A stretch of 64,000 nucleotides of DNA from Sipunculus nudus. Taxonomy: Eukaryota; Annelida; Sipuncula; Golfingiida; Sipunculidae. Within the stretch, counting starts at the first letter, position 1. Every line of letters starts with the position of its first letter. The stretch lies in assembly GCA_026874595.1 (NCBI GenBank), contig CM049306.1, positions 30,247,519 through 30,311,518 of the forward strand. The letters run 5' to 3'. The notes below the pieces were generated by a model, which worked only from the letters and a program-made list of their open reading frames with translations, was not told the origin of the DNA and ran no database searches. Position numbers and translations under genes: made by a program. Shown here piece after piece: positions 52,881 to 61,822 of this stretch.

Positions 52881-53109
52881 ATACTTATGAAATTAGAAGT
52901 TACAAATATTTCCTTTAGAATAGTGCAGGGGTTTCACACACACACACTCACAGACTACACACATATATATGGTATATACAGCATTAAATGAAGTAGGTGT
53001 CTGTGTAAGTAAATGTAGGCTAAGTAAAATGAAAACCAAGTAATTTCGTGTCTTTGTTTGGAATAAAATGCTAGCTATTCAAAATAATTAAAATTTTTTC
53101 TCACCTCAT
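37516..53109 (-). CDS. GLA: Alpha-galactosidase A-like GH27 gene, complete but with an in-frame stop at codon 110
   Basis: GH27 retaining exo-glycosidase, which removes terminal alpha-galactose from glycolipids and glycoproteins in the lysosome or after secretion. Eight coding exons: 53105-53109, 51351-51509, 49859-50033, 49069-49243, 45874-45968, 41615-41776, 40108-40341, 37516-37785. Phases agree, giving 425 codons with the stop. Residues 1-21 ([20 protein letters not shown]) are a signal peptide. Landmarks are [16 protein letters not shown], the nucleophile in LKFDGC, SCEWPIY, the acid/base in TWRVYGDI, and [10 protein letters not shown], then a C-terminal beta-sandwich ending NPSGIFLIK. 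The Glu/Ile pair in CEWPI matches Glu203/Leu206 of human GLA rather than Ser/Ala of NAGA, so alpha-galactosidase specificity is inferred. Intron sites match the GLA exon borders I recall (after about codons 64, 123, 183, 213, 267, 333), plus one more in the signal peptide. Odd: TAA at 49868-49870 in exon 3 would truncate the protein before the catalytic residues. Confidence 0.88.
37786..40107. other. GLA-like gene 1 intron 7
   Basis: No recognisable feature apart from an A19 run near 39170 and AT-rich unique sequence. Confidence 0.5.
40108..40341 (-). CDS. GLA: GLA-like gene 1, exon 7
   Basis: The 234 bp begin after ttgtgaag and encode [40 protein letters not shown] and [20 protein letters not shown], the end of the TIM barrel and the start of the C-terminal domain. 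Donor gtaatt. Confidence 0.9.
40484..40528. repeat. (TA)n microsatellite
   Basis: TA tract in intron 6 of GLA-like gene 1. Confidence 0.95.
41047..41530. repeat. GACTCG-rich repeat, two blocks
   Basis: Blocks at about 41047-41160 and 41390-41530 are built of GGACTCGGACTTGGACTCGG-like units, in intron 6 of GLA-like gene 1. The motif resembles the arms of the hAT MITE at 7148-7566, so this may be a diverged relative. Confidence 0.65.
41615..41776 (-). CDS. GLA: GLA-like gene 1, exon 6 (acid/base)
   Basis: The 162 bp between cgtccag and gtacgt encode [20 protein letters not shown], then [20 protein letters not shown] and WNDADM. Arg and Asp of WRVYGD match GLA Arg227 and Asp231. Asp and Met of DADM match Asp266 and Met267. 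Confidence 0.92.
42805..42870. repeat. G-rich tracts with quadruplex potential
   Basis: G runs of 14-15 and 12 plus shorter ones within 66 bp. On the sense strand of the gene these are C runs. Confidence 0.8.
44121..44182. repeat. (TA)n microsatellite
   Basis: About 30 TA units. Confidence 0.95.
45874..45968 (-). CDS. GLA: GLA-like gene 1, exon 5 (specificity loop)
   Basis: The 95 bp between tttttccag and gttggt encode [20 protein letters not shown] and [12 protein letters not shown]. Glu, Ile and Tyr of EWPIY occupy the GLA positions 203, 206 and 207. Confidence 0.9.
46070..46450. repeat. Degenerate minisatellite, 15/30-bp period
   Basis: TTCATTGGATGAAT and TTTGATGA-TGAATTTTCATT units recur through the block in intron 4 of GLA-like gene 1. 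The acidic open frame across it is a repeat translation, not a gene. Confidence 0.75.
47439..47463. repeat. Poly-C run (C25)
   Basis: Uninterrupted C run in intron 4 of GLA-like gene 1. Confidence 0.95.
47551..48798 (+). pseudogene. Decayed mariner-like (Tc1/mariner) transposon
   Basis: Transposase remains read on the plus strand. An N-terminal [10 protein letters not shown] and [20 protein letters not shown] (about 47955-48045) look like a GRPR motif plus helix-turn-helix. The catalytic region 48312-48500 gives [32 protein letters not shown] and MD, the classic DDE/D motif. Counting the interrupting stop as a residue, 37 residues separate the two catalytic aspartates, which suggests a DD37D-type family. 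Several stops and frameshifts make it dead. The left end reads TCGGGTGTCCCCAAAAAACG after a TA; the right end, near a G-rich run and GTCTCC, is only a weak inverted match. It lies in intron 4 of GLA-like gene 1. Confidence 0.78.
48187..48295. repeat. SINE-like block, copy B
   Basis: GGTGGAGGAAACCGGAGGAC and GGTCTTGGACGGGCCACTAT match copy A at 17781-17880. It sits inside the dead mariner element, so it was inserted later. Confidence 0.5.
49069..49243 (-). CDS. GLA: GLA-like gene 1, exon 4 (catalytic nucleophile)
   Basis: The 175 bp between cctatag and gtcagt encode [39 protein letters not shown] and NTDVQGLDT. Asp of LKFDGC is the GH27 nucleophile (Asp170 in GLA). Tyr of GIY matches Tyr134. 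Confidence 0.93.
49859..50033 (-). CDS. GLA: GLA-like gene 1, exon 3 (contains in-frame TAA)
   Basis: The 175 bp between tttcag and gtaagc encode [20 protein letters not shown], then [20 protein letters not shown] and FPSGFKA, a TAA stop, and ADY. The paralogue has FSALADY here, so the TAA replaces a leucine codon. Confidence 0.9.
49868..49870 (-). other. Premature TAA stop codon in GLA-like gene 1
   Basis: Codon 110 of 425. Flanking codons GCT and GCT GAT TAT stay in frame with a consensus donor, so this is a clean nonsense change, not a frameshift. A single T-to-A change from TTA (Leu) would explain it. Confidence 0.85.
50340..50830. repeat. Three ~140-bp tandem monomers with GACGGACAGACGGACG tail
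   Basis: Monomers start near 50365, 50513 and 50651 with CCTTGACC..GTGACCTC, then CAGTGGGTGG and GGTTTTGGTCAAA-TGG-TTGGCTT. The tail GGACGGACAGACGGACG is at about 50780-50797. In intron 2 of GLA-like gene 1. Confidence 0.75.
51351..51509 (-). CDS. GLA: GLA-like gene 1, exon 2
   Basis: The 159 bp between ttttgcag and gtgagt encode the rest of the signal peptide, then [20 protein letters not shown] and [13 protein letters not shown]. The cysteines match GLA Cys52, Cys56 and Cys63, and Trp of TWERF matches Trp47. Confidence 0.9.
51726..51811. repeat. (TA)n microsatellite
   Basis: TA tract with one TT interruption near the middle, in intron 1 of GLA-like gene 1. Confidence 0.93.
52813..52882. 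repeat. (TA)n microsatellite
   Basis: TA tract about 220 bp from the first coding exon of GLA-like gene 1. Confidence 0.93.
53105..53109 (-). CDS. GLA: GLA-like gene 1, coding exon 1 (ATGAG)
   Basis: The 5' exon contributes only ATGAG before donor gtgaga; the 5' UTR lies to the right. Joined to exon 2 it gives [11 protein letters not shown], a standard signal peptide start. Confidence 0.75.
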
Positions 53110-53625
53110 ATTTGCGACGTCTTCGAACCTGTCTTGTGGTCAAATGTGGGGCCTTTACTTCCGCGTCACATGACTGGCACATGATCTCGTGCTCAGCGAT
53201 GCGTGACTCGGCCTGCTTGGTAGTACTTGTTGGTCACCAGAATCTCAGGTCTCCAGAACCATTGTGAGCTACGCTTATATCATGTTTTCAGGTCAGCAAA
53301 CACGCTGGGGTTTTTTTACGCATATATTATGACATGGTGCCTGGTGTTAGCTAGATTTACTAATACCGGTGAAGGTGATATAATAATTAATCGGACTTGG
53401 AAATGGCTGAATAAGAGTATTTTTGCAATGACTTGATATGTAACAGCCCCGGGGTTGGTCCCGCAAAGCCCCCATATTTATAGCTGCATTAAAAGCGGCG
53501 GTATCCAGGACCCCCGCACAGCGTAGCGTAGTAAGAGAGGACGAGTGCTAGGGCTACCATATTTATAAATATGTTTAAGAAGAATCTGTTGACACAATTT
53601 GCGTCCAAATCCCTATATAACAATG

Positions 53626-53704
<79 letters not shown>

Positions 53705-53850
53705 ATATGGATGTACTTTTCGCACAATTTTACGATTGCTAAAGTAAGTCGTTCTACATGAACTCGGTGATAAGTCACCTTTTAATATAGTTCTTCCGTA
53801 CAGCAAATATCGTTGTCATTTAACTGGGGCAGTTTCAGTACACGGACCTT
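53110..53850. promoter_or_regulatory. Likely shared 5' region of the two divergent alpha-galactosidase genes
   Basis: Lies between the minus-strand start (53109) and a candidate plus-strand first exon: ATGAG at 53851-53855 before gttaag, mirroring the ATGAG|gtgaga arrangement of gene 1. A (TA)n tract at 53629-53700 sits in the middle. No clear TATA or CCAAT pair stands out. If the plus-strand first exon lies elsewhere, the shared region is up to 2.5 kb. Confidence 0.35.
53629..53700. repeat. (TA)n microsatellite
   Basis: About 36 TA units between the two alpha-galactosidase genes. Confidence 0.95.
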
Positions 53851-54529
53851 ATGAGGTTAAGAAACATAGCCGTGTTAACGCACGAAAATGTAAACAATAT
53901 TACTGCCTTGCACATGAAGGCCCCTGACGTCTAGTCTGACACTTGTCATGGGTCACTGCCTTTATTCATACAGGAGAGGTACATGTATACGTTCACAGGC
54001 GTGTATACAGTCTAATACTTGTGCTTGCATGTTGAAATGTAAATTCGATTCACTTTGAATTACTAGGTCTACATGCACAATGATCATGCTTAGCCCCAGC
54101 TCCGTTCCCTATTACACTTTGACGTAAGTAAGGGTTCCCAGCATTTCTATGATTTTCCCGGCGATTTTAGAAACTTCCCGGATATTTTTTTCAAACCATC
54201 TGATGATTATTTCAAACCTCCTCAGGAGTTGTGCATTTAGAAGCCATCTTAGCCAATCCCCCACAATAAATGCTTGGACACGAGGAAAAATACACCAAAC
54301 TGACCATTTTCTCTTAGGGTTGATCAAAATCCCTGTTTTTTTCCTGGCCTGGGCAGTTTACCCGATGCCCTTACTTTTTCATGCCTGTAATAAAGGGACA
54401 CTACATTTCCGAGGTTTCTCTGATTCGTTGTTATATGAAAATAAGAGTTTGTGATACCCTAAGAAAAAAGTCAGAGACCCTTCTCACTGCAGGGGACTAG
54501 CAAAGAACTTCCCAGTTCCTGCTTTTTTG

Positions 54530-54920
54530 CATATCCGACCATAGGCCGGATGAGCTATATTTTGTCATGGTAATGTGGCGTCCGGTGTCCGTCCGTCTCT
54601 CCGTCCGTTCATGGTTCACAAAAAAAAAATTGCGTCTTCTCATATATTTCTTGACCGATCTTGTAATTGCTTTAGATGATATTGCTAGGTGTGGGCTTTT
54701 AAATATCTAGACAATTTTAAAATTCGTTATTTATGCCAATTTATGCATTATTTTTTCAAAGTCACAAAATAAATAAAAATATGCTTCTTCTTTATGTCTT
54801 GGCCGATTTTGAGTCTGTTTGTTTTATGTGACTGGGCTTGGAGCCGCCATCTAAACTTATATACATCATTTTGAACCTGCAGTTGGGGCCATCTGAGATA
54901 CCAACTTTCTTTGATGAAAA
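54530..54920. repeat. GGCGTCCGGTGTCCGTCCG repeat element
   Basis: CGGATGAGCTAT, GGCGTCCGGTGTCCGTCCG and TCTCCGTCCG, followed by two related ~130-bp blocks containing TCTT-TATTTCTTGACCGAT. It looks like the same type as the other GGACGGAC-tailed repeats, in reverse orientation. Confidence 0.55.
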
Positions 54921-55485
54921 GTTTATAACATGCAGTAAACATAACTGGACGTTATTGTTCATAGGTTTTGTCAAGTGAAATCAAAATAGAACCAAAGAGG
55001 AACAAACTGGAAACCCCTGCAGGACCTCGCTGTAAATGTTAATCAGTGAATATATGATTTTACCATCAGAGATGTAACAATTCATGTATATCTTCATGTC
55101 TATATAATATTACACTCAGTGTCAATCGTCACAGGTAGGTGGGGATAATATGGAACGAAAGGTGTATTATTTTCGCCGTTATAAAATGTTCCAAGGCTCA
55201 TTCTTGTAAAATGGAGCGTATTTTAAATTTTGGAGTGCTCACACTGCATGAATGACTTACAGTGTAAGAAGCAAAGTGTATACGACCCAATGCACTTGAC
55301 GTTCGAGAAAAGGTAATGCGTCATCTGTCAAACCCCTTTATAGGGCCATGACGTAATGTCCACAGATTAAACACTCTGTGAAGGAAAAACGTGCAATGCG
55401 TCCATGGATTGCTCTGTGAAATAAATATGTCCGCACTGACTAGAACAAATTCATATGACAGCGATGGGGATCTGGAAAGTCTCCG

Positions 55486-55493
55486 ATATATAT

Positions 55494-55525
<32 letters not shown>

Positions 55526-55526
55526 G
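55486..55526. repeat. (TA)n microsatellite
   Basis: Interrupted TA tract about 145 bp before exon 2 of GLA-like gene 2. Confidence 0.9.
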
Positions 55527-55669
55527 TATGTCTGTCTGTGTGTGTATGTGATACGACTATGATAGGGAACTGCAAAAGAAATCAGCAAAGAAAAATCACT
55601 TTAGATTGAAGTCATATATGCACATGCATATTCGGTTGACGTCATTCGTTTTCTAGGTGTTTGTCTGAG

Positions 55670-55813
55670 GCTCGCTCTGGTCTTCAGTTTGGTACTGTTT
55701 CCCGTCACCCCTCTGGATAATGGACTCGCCTCGAAACCCCCAATGGGATGGTTGTCATGGGAACGTTTCCGATGTAACGTGGACTGCTCCAAAGACCCGC
55801 AAAACTGCATCAG
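55670..55813 (+). CDS. GLA: GLA-like gene 2, exon 2
   Basis: Acceptor tttgtctgag (phase 2, as in gene 1); ttctag at 55651-55656 is an alternative. Encodes the signal peptide core, then [20 protein letters not shown] and PQNCI, ending AG|gtgcgt. Confidence 0.8.
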
Positions 55814-58800
55814 GTGCGTGATATACTTTACACTTTCAGCAATAATTATAAAGATTTTGTTAATGTGCTCGAATATAAATTTCAAAACATTTAATACGTG
55901 CAACGTATTATATGTATTTATAGGACTGTTTAGGGCAAACAAAGGACTATTTTATCTGCAGTGTACATTCGCAGGCTCTGTACCTAGGCGGGTTTCCTTT
56001 CCAGACCCCCCCCCCCCCCGGCCCTGGACTCTGAGACTCCAAAAATACCGAGCGACATGGCGGCTGTTTGTTAATATAATCGTTCGAGACAATTTACTAG
56101 CTTACGGGAATGATGCGAAAATGTGGTTCAGTTCCTATGCATATAAACTAGGCCAAATTAAGTCCGTTTCACATGAGTCATTTATGAATAAATTCCCTGA
56201 AGGATTCGACGCAAGAAGTTTACGTGGAAGTTTATGTTTGTTTGTGTTTGTTTGTCCTTATTTTGTATATATATACATGTATATATATATGCTAACAACA
56301 ATCACCTGAGGATTGGATTGCATCCCGTGAAACAGTCTGTCGCGAATTTACAGTGTTGTTTTTCTTGAATGTTATATATATATATATTTAAAGCGAAAAC
56401 CTGCTGAAGACGACAGCCCAGGCGATGGTACAGGATGGTTACAGACAGGCAGGGTACAGATATGTGGTGTTGGACGACTGCTGGCCAGCTAGACAGCGGG
56501 ACGACCACGGGCGTCTGCGGCCTGACCCTATCAGGTTCCCATCCGGCTTCAGCGCCCTGGCAGATTACGTAAGTCTTGGTTAAAATGGTCACTTATTATC
56601 TTTTATATATTATATTTGACGGTGATGGCACTAAATCGTTGTTATGCAACTGCTCTGTGGCTACGCCTGGGGAAATTCCCGTTTTGGTCTTGAAGTGTCA
56701 GATACGAGGCTAAATGTGTCCTAAGGGGGTTCATTTTCCATATTTTCCCATAAATCCTGAAGACCGACATTCGCGAAGGTCTATTGGAGCGCAACTCTCA
56801 TAAACTACGTCAGTGTATCCAACTGTGTACATTGAAAACAAAGCTGGGTTCGTTCTCGGCCAATAGAATTCGACTGGTACCGAACAAAGTCGCCCGGCGT
56901 GTTCAAATGCAAGAATCTTAAAAAATCTGGTTGCATACATTTCTACAGCATTGTGGACTTACAGATATATAATTAAAATATGATTGCTGGATTGGGGATA
57001 ACGTAACCGCCACTATACATATGTATTGTAGGAACTGTTTTCAAATCACTGCATATAATACTTAAAGTAACACGGTCTCTGAAAGAGCGATTTTGAACGG
57101 GTGTTTCTCATTTCCGATCCAGAAAACGCCCATTATAAAAAAAGTTGGTTCACTTGACGCCTTCCGGATGTTGCCAATAATTTAACCATATGACGCTCGC
57201 ATCTTCAACATTGTTCTTTATTTTAGAATATTTTGTTTTCTCAACTATAATCCTGCATTTTGACCTTTTCCCTGGCTTTGATACACAGACACGTGATATA
57301 AATGGCCTTGTGGTAAGCCGAATACGCAATATACATGTTTACATTCAGACGTCGGTCATCCTAAAGCGGGCCCGGTGTTATACCACAGGGTTCAACATCA
57401 TGGTGTGGATTCATTTAAGCTAGTTCTCGTTATCGGAGTAATATATTAGGTAATTGGTGGAACAAAGCATGTTTGTGGTAAAGAGCATCTACGTATTTTC
57501 CGGTGACAAAGATCCCGCTGTTCAAGCCAGGGTTCGCCAGCCAGGACGTGTTATCCAGAAAGAAAATGATAAATGCACACGTGCTCTTATCGACACAAAC
57601 AAAAAATCTGAGGTTTGGGACATTTTACAGTATAAAATCGATAGAAATTCCAACTTGCAACTGACCCCTATTTTTGCAGTTGTAAATGGACGTTATAGAA
57701 TCGACCCTATAGTTGTGCAGTTGTAAATGGACGGTATAGAATTGACCTTGGACAATTTATATTATATAATACCCTTTATACCCTTATGTGGCCTATTTAT
57801 ATTATATGATTAAAATTAAATGGTCCCTGTGTCTGATAATCCTGGTCGCCTAACCGTAGACTGTTTAACAGTGAGCCCATTTCAGAAGCGGATCAATGGA
57901 GGGGTCCAGGGGGTTCGGACTAGGGTCTAGGGGAGTAGGGGGAGGTATGCATATATTTTTGTAGTAAAAGAAGCAAATGAAATATATGTTTCAGGGCTAA
58001 AAAAGTATTTTCGTCTTACAATAAACCGCGTCTAACGGTTTGAAGTATTGAGATTGTTTGTTGACTTCTGTGCAGTTACACGTATACCTATAGGGCCATA
58101 TACCAAAGGAGTGATAGATTATGAAACTAGTAATGCAGATTCTAAGGAATGAAAGCCTAGCTCCGCCATGTGTTTGTATTCACTTATTGGGCCCATATTC
58201 TTAGATTCTTTTGTGCATAAATGACTGTACATTTGTGAATATTCATTTATGACATTTCTGAATCCGAATCATGTGTCGGTTCTTCTTTGGCCAGAAATTC
58301 CCCGAAAATTTCATGATATCACGTGAATGATTGTGTGATTTAAGTTTTGACCAAACACACAAACACGAGAGTAGATGAACACATACCCTTCTGGCGGAGG
58401 CAAAAAGACAGTGGTGTTGCCGAGACGACCCTTTCCGAAACAAGAGCGAGACCTTAAGGACCAAGACCGAGACCAAGACCACGATAAGTTGTCGGAAACA
58501 CAGACGACACCCTTATGAATGGTTACTCTTCTTTTACCACATAAAAACACACAACAATATATAAAGTAATATATTTTTTTTAAATATAATAAAAACGGTT
58601 GAAATAACTATATGGTTGAACAGTACTTCCTAGCGGTTTTTCGACTTAACGTTTGAATTGCAAAGAAATTACATGTAGTAATTTATGGTTGTCAAGGACC
58701 TGTGCCTTAGTAACATTCTTCCAACGGAACCTTACCCAAGCCTTCCAAATCACTGTTTTTAAAAAGAGTCACTCTTTTCATTTAGGATTTCTTGAAAAAA

Positions 58801-59590
58801 ACGCTAATTATCCTTTTATCACTCTTTTTTTCAGGAGCACTACTTTCATGTAAACTATTTCTTTCTTGCTTTAACAGTCCAGTTTGAAAAAGAATGGGAC
58901 ATTTCGCAATTTTTTTGTGCCATTGTGCAGCATGTGTCTCAACATGTGAAAAATGCCTTAATCTTCATGCAGGGGGATGTTCACCATATGTTTCTGACTT
59001 TGAAAACGATATATATACACGATGGTGGCATGCGAAGCACATATTTATTCAGTCTGTGATAAAAATGAGGAACTGATGTTAATCGCACTCTTTTTTCACA
59101 TTTTATTTCAAGGAAATCTGCGCTTTTCTTCTAAAGCACTTACTCTTTTTTCGGTCATTTTCCTTTTGCAGGGGTGTCACCGTTATAGAAACAGCGATAT
59201 TTAAAATCAATTCACCGTTTTGTCACCAAGGTAGTATGGAATGTGTTTCATGAAACAATTTTGCCAATTCGTTGAAAAAAAAATACATTGGGAGCAAGGT
59301 CTGTTAAATCGGGTATATTCTGACATATTTTCGCAGTTGTAATCGGAAAACAGGGCATTTGTTATTCTGGATTTGTTCATTTCTAGAACTTAACGTTTAA
59401 GGAAAAATAAAGTAAAAACATGGATGAATAAGGCCAAACAATAAATAGGTCGTTTTCTAAGACACCGTGCGCGTCAAGTTTGACAACCCTCTTCAAAATG
59501 ATTTTCATTAGAAATATACGCCTTTCATAAAGTGTTTTTATCTCTCTGCACCGTGGCGTCAATTTTTCTTCCAGGGTGGAGGGATGACTT

Positions 59591-59665
<75 letters not shown>

Positions 59666-61822
59666 ATATATATATACACACATTCACATACATACATGTA
59701 TATATATATATGTATGTATGTATGTGAATGTGTGTGTATATATGTATATATACCTTTTTCAGCGTCTCTGAGTGACATATTCAACTATATATATTCAACT
59801 ACATATATATATAATTATTATTAATATTATTATTATTATTATTATTATATATACTTAATCAAATCAAAATAGTTATAATGTTTTAGAAAATATGTTATTT
59901 TGTGAATTCTAAGCAAGGTTTAGATATAACATATTTTAGTAAATGGGTCCAAGTCTTTAATTCTATTTATTAATATATTTCTTTTGCAATTTTATTATAT
60001 TATTCTCTGAAAAGTGGGGGGATGATTAAATTGACCATCCCCCTTGCCAAAAAGTGGGGGGTATATATACCCCCACCCCGCCCCATATAGAGACGCCCCT
60101 GTCTCTGCATATCATTGATTCGTTAACTGTACAATTTCTCGTCAGACCACAAAATGCGTTCCCTTTTAACGCCAATTTTCACCGATGATTTTCGGAAAAA
60201 GTTAAACTTAATTGCCAATTTATCCTTCATAACTCATTATTTTGTTAGATTCACTCGTTAGACTTGAAATTTGGAGTCTATGAAGATGTGGGGCTTAACA
60301 CTTGTAAAGGATATCCAGGATGTTATGGCCACTACCAGGTGGACGCCGGCACTATGGCCGCGTGGAAAGTAGACTACCTCAAGCTGGACGGATGTGCTAT
60401 TAACGCTTCACAAATACCGTCAGGTAAATAGGTGGTCATTATAAAAAATATAGTTAACAACTATGAAACGGTCAAGTAATGAAGGTTATACTTACCCTAT
60501 TCGATAATCAGCGCCTCCCAGTGTTGATTTTGTGAAACGAGTTGCCCACAAGAATATGGATTGCCAAATCTTTTTGATTACATATTCACCACAAATGCAC
60601 CTATGCTCATGTACTTTGCCTTGCAATTCTTATCCAACATATTTGAACGGACGGCATTACCCTCTTCGCCGATTTTTATACCTACGCAACTGGTGATTTA
60701 GAAGCCCCGGTGCATTGTGGGGCTAGCATTTCTAAGCCCAAAAACCCTAACCAGCAGAGTCGTACTCTTGTAAGTCTGATTCTGCTCATTGTACGTTTTA
60801 ACATATATTTTCGACATTTTTATGATATCTAGCGTTTCACACTCACGGTAGGGTACGCAGTATTAAATAAGTCTATTCTGAACCAGACTTACATTTATTA
60901 TTCTAAAGATTTAGGTTTTAGCATTTTAAATTTGTAAGCTGAATAATACAAAGTAGCCAATCTTCTTGAAATTTTGTATGATAATTTCTCACCTCTCAGT
61001 ATTTAAGAATATTTACAATTTTAGGACATGATCTTTTTTCCCCCTCAATCGTCATCTAAATATTTTATTCTTGCATTTTTCTCTCAGGTTACAAGCACAT
61101 GGGATCCGCTCTGAACAAAACAGGGCGTCATATTCTGTACAGCTGCGAGTGGCCTCTGGCGGCGCACAACAGAGGCGTCAAAGTAAGATATAGTCTCTTA
61201 AAAAGACACACGGTGGCGCTCCGCTACCAAGTGCTGCGTGCGGGAAAGGCAAGAAAAGATGTAGACAAATATATCCCTTTGGATTAACAGGTCTGTACGT
61301 GTAAAGTTTCTGGCCACTGTAACAGCTTTCCTTGCAACATTAAGAAAACAGGTTAAAATGACTTGCATCCATCCAAAAAGTTATTCTTTTACAATTTTTG
61401 TACAGTTGATCGCAAGACAATGTAATGTAACAGCAAACATAATGTTTTTACGAAACGGCCGTTTTATTCACTATTTATATTACGCTGACCGCGGGTCTTG
61501 TGAATAGTATATACGAAGCAGTATTTTTACCAGTCGAACCGACACGTGTGTATACTTGTCTATTATGGGATATTTACTTTGCAAGGTAAAAATAACATTC
61601 GAAAAGTGTTATATTTATATTATAAATATTACTCTACGTTTTATTTTTATACACAAGTCGGTCAATATGACTGAGGTGGTATCCACATGTAACACCTGGA
61701 GAGTGGCTCGGGATATTCAGAACAACTGGCGGAGTATCCTTAAAACTATTAATGCCATTGGCAGCCAGGAGGAGTCGCTGTTGTCTAGGGCAGGCCCTGG
61801 GAGCTGGTTAGACGCAGATCAG
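55670..61822 (+). CDS. GLA: Alpha-galactosidase A-like GH27 gene 2, partial (3' exons beyond right edge)
   Basis: Same family and layout as the minus-strand copy, transcribed away from it. Exons in the window: 55670-55813, 56394-56568, 60249-60423, 61088-61182, 61658-61822. All phases match, and the three middle exons have the same lengths as in gene 1 (175, 175, 95 bp). The start is missing: exon 2 has no ATG, and the best upstream candidate is ATGAG at 53851-53855. It begins with a signal peptide core ([15 protein letters not shown]) and [19 protein letters not shown]. The nucleophile in LKLDGC and the acid/base in TWRVARDI are kept, and CEWPL equals the human GLA loop. Odd: the residue after WPL is Ala (Tyr207 in GLA), and the usual WNDPDM is WLDADQ, so three pocket positions differ. 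Exons for the barrel end and C-terminal domain are expected right of 64000. No stop codon in the seen exons. Confidence 0.87.
56394..56568 (+). CDS. GLA: GLA-like gene 2, exon 3
   Basis: The 175 bp between tatatttaaag and gtaagt encode [40 protein letters not shown] and [11 protein letters not shown]. It is intact where gene 1 has a stop. Confidence 0.9.
59595..59690. repeat. (TA)n compound microsatellite
   Basis: TA tract followed by short TATG and ACAC runs, and by a near-palindromic ACACATTCACATACATAC..GTATGTATGTGAATGTGTGT structure up to about 59740. Confidence 0.9.
60011..60085. repeat. G-rich double hairpin
   Basis: AAAGTGGGGGG pairs with ATCCCCC, then GTGGGGGGTATATATACCCC followed by CAC forms a near-perfect palindrome, and CCCCACCCCGCCCC follows. 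It looks like the end of a decayed element. Confidence 0.55.
60249..60423 (+). CDS. GLA: GLA-like gene 2, exon 4 (catalytic nucleophile)
   Basis: The 175 bp between ttttgttag and gtaaat encode [40 protein letters not shown] and [12 protein letters not shown]. Asp of LKLDGC is the nucleophile. Confidence 0.92.
61088..61182 (+). CDS. GLA: GLA-like gene 2, exon 5 (specificity loop)
   Basis: The 95 bp between tttctctcag and gtaaga encode [20 protein letters not shown] and [11 protein letters not shown]. The CEWPL loop gives Glu and Leu at GLA 203 and 206, but Ala replaces Tyr207. Confidence 0.9.
61658..61822 (+). CDS. GLA: GLA-like gene 2, exon 6 (acid/base)
   Basis: The 165 bp between tacacaag and gtaatc encode [40 protein letters not shown] and [12 protein letters not shown]. 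Arg and Asp of the active site are kept; Asn to Leu and Met to Gln changes occur in the WNDxDM motif. Confidence 0.9.

Larger units (their letters stand above)
56569..60248. other. GLA-like gene 2 intron 3
   Basis: A 3.7-kb intron holding a two-unit ~41-bp repeat (about 57680-57748, GTTGTAAATGGACG-TATAGAAT), a GGCGGATC-like decayed repeat near 57885-57955, the 59595-59690 TA/TG tract, an (ATT)n at about 59819-59848 and G-rich hairpins at 60011-60085. The 90-codon open frame at 57454-57726 has no supporting features. Confidence 0.5.

Noticed and set aside
57454-57726. Plus-strand 90-codon frame
   Set aside because: Within an intron of GLA-like gene 2; its end runs into a two-unit tandem repeat, with no supporting signals.
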